A program made the translations under genes and the position numbers. A model generated the notes under the pieces. That model was not told where the DNA came from and ran no database searches. It saw only the letters and a program-made list of their open reading frames with translations. 46,015 nt of DNA from an uncultured Ruminococcus sp. GTDB lineage: Bacteria > Bacillota > Clostridia > Oscillospirales > Ruminococcaceae. Positions 41,253 to 46,015 of this stretch are shown in pieces. The stretch's first letter is position 1. Every line of letters starts with the position of its first letter. The stretch is from NCBI GenBank assembly GCA_902762785.1, contig CACWPL010000023.1, positions 1-46,015 of the forward strand, given 5' to 3'.

Positions 41253-43352
41253 TCAAGACTGCAATGCCGGGACGGGCTCGCCCGTCTGGCGCTCCTTCGG
41301 GAAGCCCGCACTCGTCAGGCAGATGACGCGGTCGAGGACGAGGAACATCGCGGGCAGGACCGTGAGCACAACGACCATAGAGATCAGCGCGCCGCGTGCG
41401 AGCAGCGTACACAGCGAGGAGATCATGCCGATCTTCGAGATCAGCGAGACACCGATCGTCGCCGCGAAGAAGCCCATGGCCGAGATCATGACGGACTTCA
41501 TCGAGGTGCGCAGCGCGATGCCGACGGCCTCGAACTTGTCATGTCCGGCGGCGCGCTCGGACTTGTAGCGGGTGGTCATGAGGATGGCGTAATCGACCGT
41601 GGCGCCGAGCTGTATCGTGCCGATGACGACCGACGCGATGAACGGCAGCGTCTCACCGAGGTAGTACGACAGTCCCAGGTTAATCATGATCGCCAGCTCG
41701 ATGACGGCGACCAGGATGACCGGCAGCGTCACCGAACGGAACGTGAGCAAAATGATGAGGAAGATGACCGCGATCGACAGCACGCTCACGACCTTGAAGT
41801 CGTGTGCCGTGATGGTGATGAGGTCCTTTGTCGCAGGTGCCTCGCCGATCAACAGGCCGTCCGGGCAATAGCGGTCGAGGATGTCATTCAGAGCATCGAC
41901 CTGCGCATTGACCTCGTCCGAGGCGACCTTGTATTCCGAACCGATCATCATGAGCTGGTAGTCGCCGCTGCGCAGCGCCTCCTTCAAGCGGTCGGGCACG
42001 GCCTCCTCCGGGATCGCAGGGCCTACGAGGGAATTGTAGCTCAGCGTGAACGACACACCGTCCACCTGCTTCATCTCTTCGAGCATCTGGGTGGCCTTGG
42101 CGGCGTCCATGTCGGCATCGACGAGGAGCATGTGGGTGCTGTTCATATTGTACTCCTCCTCGAGCTTGGCGTTCGAGGTCATGCTCTGGAGGGAAGCGGG
42201 CAGCGTGCTGTCCAAATTATAGTACACGCCATAGTGCGAATTGCCATAGATGGCCGGGAACAGCAGGACGATGCCGATCGTGAGGAACAGCGCGAAGTGA
42301 CGGCAGATGAACGCCGGGACGCGCTTGGGATCGGGGAGCAGGTCGCGGTGGGAGGTCTTCTCGATGGCGCGATCGAAGACGAGGACCATCGCCGGGAGGA
42401 CGGTGACGCACGCGATCACGCCGCAGACGACGCCCTTCGCCATCACGATGCCTAGGTCAAGGCCGAGCGTGAAGCTCATGAAGCACATCGCCAAAAAGCC
42501 TGCGACCGTCGTGAACGAGCTGGAGACGACCGAGGTCACGGTCGCGGCGATGGCGTGCGCCATGGCCTCGTCCTTGTCCGTGTAGTACGTCTGCTGCTCC
42601 TTGTAGCTGTGCCAGAGGAAGATGGAGTAATCCATCGTAACACCGAGCTGGAGCACCAGCGCGAGCGCCTGGGTCAGGAAGCTGATCTCGCCCATGAAGA
42701 AGTTCGTGCCAAGATTCCAAACGATCGCAAGGCCGATGCCCAGCATGAAGAACACCGGGATCAGGAAGGAGTCCATCGAGACGGCCAGCACGATGCACGT
42801 CAGCAGGACGGCCATGACCGCGTAGAGCGGTGTCTCGCTGTCCGCGAGGTGCTTCATGTCTGTGGTGACGGCGCTCATGCCGCTGATGAAGCACTGTTCA
42901 CCGGTGACGGCGCGCATCTGGTCGATGGCGTCCATCGTGGCATCGGCGCTCGTGCCCTCCTCGAAGAAGACGATCATGAGAGTCGTGTCGTCAGAATTGA
43001 AGAAGTCGTAGACCTTCTTGGGGAGGACCTCCTTGGGGATGGAGATGTCCGCGAGGGAGTCGTACCAGAGCACCTCCGCCACTCCGTCGATCTCCTCGAG
43101 AGAGGCGTGGACCTTGGCGACGTCCTTATCCGGCATCCCCTCGACCATGACGAAGGAGAAGCCGCCCTTGCCGAAATCGTCGATCAGGATGTCCTGCCCG
43201 ACCATCGTCTCGAGATCCTTGGGGAGGTAGGAGAGGATGTCGTAATTGACGCGCGTGTTCAGATACCCGAAGGCTGCCGGGATGATCAGCAGGAAGCCGA
43301 ACAGCAGGATCAGGATCTTGTGCTTGACGACCCATTCGCCGAAACGCAGCAT
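41253..43352 (-). CDS. MMPL/RND-family exporter
   Basis: A 699-residue membrane protein with the two-fold MMPL layout: one N-terminal helix, an extracytoplasmic domain, a five- to six-helix bundle, then a repeat of the same. The conserved Asp-Tyr motifs of helix 4 appear in both halves (GVTMDYSIFLWHSYKE and GATVDYAILMTTRYKS). These proteins use the proton gradient to export lipids or hydrophobic compounds. It lies upstream of the heptad-repeat protein with no terminator between. The promoter (43420-43448) overlaps a TGAC-N5-GTCA operator, so it is probably repressed by a TetR protein. The start follows AAAGGT. Confidence 0.9.
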   Translation of the reverse strand: MLRFGEWVVKHKILILLFGFLLIIPAAFGYLNTRVNYDILSYLPKDLETMVGQDILIDDFGKGGFSFVMVEGMPDKDVAKVHASLEEIDGVAEVLWYDSLADISIPKEVLPKKVYDFFNSDDTTLMIVFFEEGTSADATMDAIDQMRAVTGEQCFISGMSAVTTDMKHLADSETPLYAVMAVLLTCIVLAVSMDSFLIPVFFMLGIGLAIVWNLGTNFFMGEISFLTQALALVLQLGVTMDYSIFLWHSYKEQQTYYTDKDEAMAHAIAATVTSVVSSSFTTVAGFLAMCFMSFTLGLDLGIVMAKGVVCGVIACVTVLPAMVLVFDRAIEKTSHRDLLPDPKRVPAFICRHFALFLTIGIVLLFPAIYGNSHYGVYYNLDSTLPASLQSMTSNAKLEEEYNMNSTHMLLVDADMDAAKATQMLEEMKQVDGVSFTLSYNSLVGPAIPEEAVPDRLKEALRSGDYQLMMIGSEYKVASDEVNAQVDALNDILDRYCPDGLLIGEAPATKDLITITAHDFKVVSVLSIAVIFLIILLTFRSVTLPVILVAVIELAIMINLGLSYYLGETLPFIASVVIGTIQLGATVDYAILMTTRYKSERAAGHDKFEAVGIALRTSMKSVMISAMGFFAATIGVSLISKIGMISSLCTLLARGALISMVVVLTVLPAMFLVLDRVICLTSAGFPKERQTGEPVPALQS

Positions 43353-43419
43353 AGCTATCAGACCTTTCTATATGATGTCCACAGGATGGCCATGCGGCTT
43401 ACCTGTGTTCTTATAATAT

Positions 43420-43448
43420 AGTATACTCCGAAAATGACAGTTAGTCAA
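43420..43448 (-). promoter_or_regulatory. Promoter of the MMPL operon, overlapped by an operator
   Basis: Minus-strand TTGACT (43443-43448), 17-base spacer, TATACT (43420-43425). The -35 overlaps the operator-like TGACAGTTAGTCA. Confidence 0.8.
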
Positions 43449-43534
43449 TATTTTGCAGGCAAAAAGAATGACCAGCAGTCAATTTTTGTAGAGATGCACA
43501 AGAATCTCGTCTTTCAAAAACTGACTGTTGGTCA
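43435..43534. promoter_or_regulatory. Three TGAC-N5-GTCA operator-like sites
   Basis: TGACAGTTAGTCA (43435-43447), TGACCAGCAGTCA (43469-43481) and TGACTGTTGGTCA (43522-43534) lie upstream of the MMPL gene. They share a palindromic 4+5+4 layout. The first covers the -35. They are good candidates for binding by the TetR protein encoded at 44818. Confidence 0.7.
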
Positions 43535-43583
43535 TAAATACAGGATATCCCCGCCGATGACGAGGACATCCTTTCATGATCAT

Positions 43584-44666
43584 TTAGCACAACTGGATAT
43601 ACTGGACGAGCGGGAAGCCGATGCGATAATAGAACCGCGCCGTCCGACCGATCGGGACCGTGTCGAAGAGCATCGGCTCGATCTCGATGTCCTCGACGAG
43701 GGCCTTCTTCTCGGGGAAGGCGACATGGACGTAGCAATGGCCGTTCACCTGCTTTTTCCCGATGGGGACACATGCCACATAGACGCTCTTCATTTGCGGC
43801 AGCGGCACGCGCAAAACGGTGGGCGACACGATCAGCTCCACGGCGCCGATGCACAAAAAGCCCATCATCAGCGGGAAAAACACCTCGGCACTGTGCGCCA
43901 TCGCATTTCGCACGAGGAGCACGAGCATGACGAGCGTCAGCAGCGTCCATCCGACCCAAAAGCCGCTGACCCATCCGTGACCGAAAGGGCGTCTCCCACG
44001 GTAGGCCGCGGGGATGGTCTGGTACAGCTCCGGCTCGACGGCGTGGAGCACGTCGACGGGCATGGGCGTTTTTCGGTAGCCCTCGAGATCGAGCGCGCCG
44101 CTCTGGTCGAGGTGCTGTGCCGTGACGCGCTCGCTCTCGGGATGGAGCCCGAAGTCGGCCGCCTCACGCGCGATCGGGACCAGGAACATGGCCGTCCGTG
44201 TGGACTTGGCCACGAGGACGGTGGTGCCGCTGTTGATCGGGACGAGCTGCGTGACCGTGACAGAGACATCGTCCGCGGGGATCTCGACCGTGTGGATGCC
44301 GCGGAGGACAGTGCCTCTCCGGCTGCGCACGCGTTCGCAGGACGTCACCTCCCCTGCTGTGACGAGCGAATCCGGCGTGATCCGCATGGTGAGCCGCTCC
44401 TGCACGCCCACGAGCGGGATGCTGATGAAGAACAGGTCGATCGCGCCGTAGACGAAGATCGCGATCCAGACGTTCTCGCCGCGCATCGCACCGACGATGG
44501 TGCCGATGATCGTCGCGATCGTGAACAGCACCGCGAGCAGCAGCATGATCCCGGAGCGGCACAGCAAGAGGCCAAGGGTGGTCTTATAGCGGGAAGGGAC
44601 AGCGTCGTATTCCGTTTGCGTGATCGTGCGCAGACGAAGCAACTCGGCGGGGATCCTATGGGACAT
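43584..44666 (-). CDS. Four-helix membrane protein of unknown function
   Basis: A 360-residue protein with two pairs of membrane helices: about residues 35-60 and 66-88, and about 240-262 and 270-292. Each pair is followed by a soluble, beta-rich region. The two-fold layout suggests a duplicated unit. I do not recognise the family. I choose the ATG at 44666 with AAGGAGG seven bases before; upstream in-frame sequence runs over the TetR promoter. It is divergent from the TetR gene and has no clear terminator before the MMPL operators. Confidence 0.75.
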   Translation of the reverse strand: MSHRIPAELLRLRTITQTEYDAVPSRYKTTLGLLLCRSGIMLLLAVLFTIATIIGTIVGAMRGENVWIAIFVYGAIDLFFISIPLVGVQERLTMRITPDSLVTAGEVTSCERVRSRRGTVLRGIHTVEIPADDVSVTVTQLVPINSGTTVLVAKSTRTAMFLVPIAREAADFGLHPESERVTAQHLDQSGALDLEGYRKTPMPVDVLHAVEPELYQTIPAAYRGRRPFGHGWVSGFWVGWTLLTLVMLVLLVRNAMAHSAEVFFPLMMGFLCIGAVELIVSPTVLRVPLPQMKSVYVACVPIGKKQVNGHCYVHVAFPEKKALVEDIEIEPMLFDTVPIGRTARFYYRIGFPLVQYIQLC

Positions 44667-44727
44667 CACACGTCCTCCTTTATCAAAAGTATCATATGAC
44701 ATGGGATACAGCATGATGCAAAAACGC

Positions 44728-44756
44728 TTGACGATCCGGGAAGATCGGGGTATAAT
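44728..44756 (+). promoter_or_regulatory. Promoter of the TetR regulator gene
   Basis: TTGACG (44728-44733), 17-base spacer, TATAAT (44751-44756). Confidence 0.85.
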
Positions 44757-44817
44757 AAAGATACATCTCGAAAACAGCCCGGAACAGCGCAGACCACGCA
44801 CCAGAGGGAGCATCATC

Positions 44818-45447
44818 ATGGGAAAGCTAGAGAACAACAAACAGCACAAGGAGAACACCCTGCTGAACACGGCCTTTGAGTTCTTCACGACCAAGGGCTT
44901 CAGCAAGACCTCCATCTCGGACATCGTGAGCCGGGCGGGGGTCGCGAAGGGGACGTTCTACCTCTATTTTAAAGATAAGTACGACATCCGAAATCGGCTC
45001 ATCTGCCACAAGTCGAGCCAGCTCTTCCGCGCGGCGAGCACGGCGCTGGAGGCAGATCCGACGGTCGGCACCATGTCCATCGAGGACAAGATGATCTGGG
45101 TCATCGACCACATCATCACCCAGCTAGACGAGAACCGTGCGCTGCTGGGGTTCATCTCCAAGAACCTGAGCTGGGGCGTGTTCAAGACGGCCCTCACCTC
45201 CCCCGCCGCGGACAGCGAGAACGACTTTCCGGCGATGTATCGAAGGATGGTCGAGGAGGCACCGTACACGTTCCGCGACCCGGAGATCATGCTGTTCCTG
45301 ATCGTGGAGCTGGTCTCGAGCGCATGCTATTCGGCGATCCTGTACCAGGATCCGTGCGACCTCGAGGCGCTCAAGCCGCATCTCTACGCGACCATCCGCG
45401 ACATTATCCATCGCCACCAGGGAGACCCGAAGCAGCCGAAGATCTGA
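44818..45447 (+). CDS. TetR/AcrR-family transcriptional regulator
   Basis: A 209-residue regulator. The N-terminal helix-turn-helix (about residues 12-58) has the family pattern: LLNTAFEFFTTKGFSKTSI, then DIVSRAGVAKGTFYLYFKDK. The variable helical ligand-binding domain follows. It is the only regulator near the MMPL/heptad-repeat operon, whose promoter carries three matching palindromes, so it probably represses that exporter in response to a hydrophobic ligand. The start has AGGGAG. Confidence 0.92.
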   Translation: MGKLENNKQHKENTLLNTAFEFFTTKGFSKTSISDIVSRAGVAKGTFYLYFKDKYDIRNRLICHKSSQLFRAASTALEADPTVGTMSIEDKMIWVIDHIITQLDENRALLGFISKNLSWGVFKTALTSPAADSENDFPAMYRRMVEEAPYTFRDPEIMLFLIVELVSSACYSAILYQDPCDLEALKPHLYATIRDIIHRHQGDPKQPKI

Positions 45448-45451
45448 TCAC

Positions 45452-45479
45452 ACCGCCGTATCCGAATGGGTACGGCGGT
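45452..45479. terminator. Hairpin terminator between TetR and the phosphatase gene
   Basis: A 12-bp stem (45452-45463 with 45468-45479, a wobble near the loop) is followed on the plus strand by CGCTTTAT. It lies between convergent genes and may serve both. Confidence 0.7.
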
Positions 45480-45483
45480 CGCT

Positions 45484-45933
45484 TTATAGCTGGGCCATCA
45501 GTCCCTCGCACCCGGCGAGGATGTCGGCATAGGCACGGGAAAAATCACGGGTGTACCAGGGATCGTCCACGTCGTCATGAGGACGGCCGGCGTATTCCAG
45601 GAGACGATGGACCTTGTGGTCGGGGTCGGCCGGGAAGATGCGCGCGATCTGGATCAGATTGCTGCTGTCCATGACGAGGAAGAGGTCCCATTTGTCATAG
45701 TCCTCACGACGCAGACGGACGGCTGTCTTCCCTTCACACGAGATGCCGTGCCGCGCGAGCTCGCGCCTAGCAGGTGGATAGACGGGATTCCCGATCTCCT
45801 CACTGCTCACCGCCGCAGAGGCGACCGTGTGGGCATCCTCCCGACCGGCTTTGCGCAGGAGGTCCTTTAAGATGAACTCTCCCATGGGAGAACGGCAGAT
45901 GTTGCCGTGGCAGACGAACATCACACGAATCAT
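45484..45933 (-). CDS. Low-molecular-weight protein tyrosine phosphatase
   Basis: A 149-residue protein. The phosphate-binding loop CHGNICRS (C-x5-R, about residues 8-15) is near the N-terminus and the general-acid Asp lies in DVDDPWY (about 122-128). Both are complete, so an active enzyme is expected. Such enzymes act on phosphotyrosine or on protein-arginine phosphate. The start has GGAGG. It ends 36 bp from the TetR stop in convergent orientation. Confidence 0.93.
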   Translation of the reverse strand: MIRVMFVCHGNICRSPMGEFILKDLLRKAGREDAHTVASAAVSSEEIGNPVYPPARRELARHGISCEGKTAVRLRREDYDKWDLFLVMDSSNLIQIARIFPADPDHKVHRLLEYAGRPHDDVDDPWYTRDFSRAYADILAGCEGLMAQL

Positions 45934-46015
45934 GCTATTTTTCCCTCCTGAAATGCCGTATTTTGCGGTGTTATGCGGACTTTTGCGAGGTCGGTTTGTT
46001 TTACACCCATTTTGA
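45934..46015. other. Right-edge region, nothing identified
   Basis: A sequence of 82 bp upstream of the phosphatase gene. It contains the ribosome binding site GGAGG. No clear promoter or gene is visible. Confidence 0.4.

Noticed and set aside
38378-41326. 982-aa reading frame antisense to the heptad-repeat gene
   Set aside because: A shadow of GC-biased, repetitive codons on the other strand; no start signal and no domain pattern.
45955-45985. Possible third recombinase site (GCCGTATTTTGCGG)
   Set aside because: Only one half resembles the site; the spacer has a base missing and no partner arm is present.

Overview
The window looks like a chromosomal segment of a fibre-degrading gut or rumen Clostridia, most likely a Ruminococcus-type organism (Oscillospiraceae). 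The evidence is two proteins with type I dockerin segments, a cohesin-like surface protein, a PF14262-type beta-helix protein, strong AGGAGG ribosome binding sites, and TTGACA/TGnTATAAT promoters. GC is roughly 50-55 percent by eye. The species is not identified.

Layout. Bases 1-424 hold two tandem consensus promoters that fire leftward off the window, probably into an rRNA operon. Next come an ECF sigma/anti-sigma pair (425-1938), a cytidylate kinase-like protein, an ArsB/NhaD-type transporter with a long structured leader, and tRNA-Gln(CTG). From 4831 to 28237 almost everything is on the minus strand and forms a type VII secretion (T7SSb-like) locus. In transcription order it encodes an FHA protein, a PP2C phosphatase, a membrane Ser/Thr kinase, a protein with a TVLTSRK repeat array, a cohesin-like protein, a 2167-aa Ig-like repeat adhesin, an unknown 310-aa protein, a replication-initiator-like protein, a YukD/EsaB-like protein, EssC, two WXG100-type proteins and two paralogous lipoproteins.

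Immediately upstream of the first T7SS gene is a 1.3-kb cassette: a complete tyrosine recombinase gene bounded by a perfect 25-bp inverted repeat (28292-28316 and 29582-29606). Each copy has recombinase-site anatomy (10-bp arms around a 7-bp asymmetric spacer). Just inside the right repeat is a good promoter that now points away from the T7SS genes. Inversion would point it straight at the FHA gene, which has no visible promoter of its own. My main proposal is a phase-variable T7SS controlled by recombinase-driven promoter inversion, with a kinase/phosphatase/FHA phospho-switch built into the secretion operon. The DNA geometry is read directly; switching and function are inference.

Right side (29.6-46 kb): a hairpin-rich 660-bp spacer, a dockerin protein and a small secreted protein, a lipoprotein joining a propeller-like half to a solute-binding half, a two-gene unit of unknown function, a dockerin/beta-helix protein with a response-regulator-like promoter, an MMPL exporter operon with a heptad-repeat partner and three TetR-like operators, a membrane protein, a TetR regulator, and a low-molecular-weight phosphatase at the edge.
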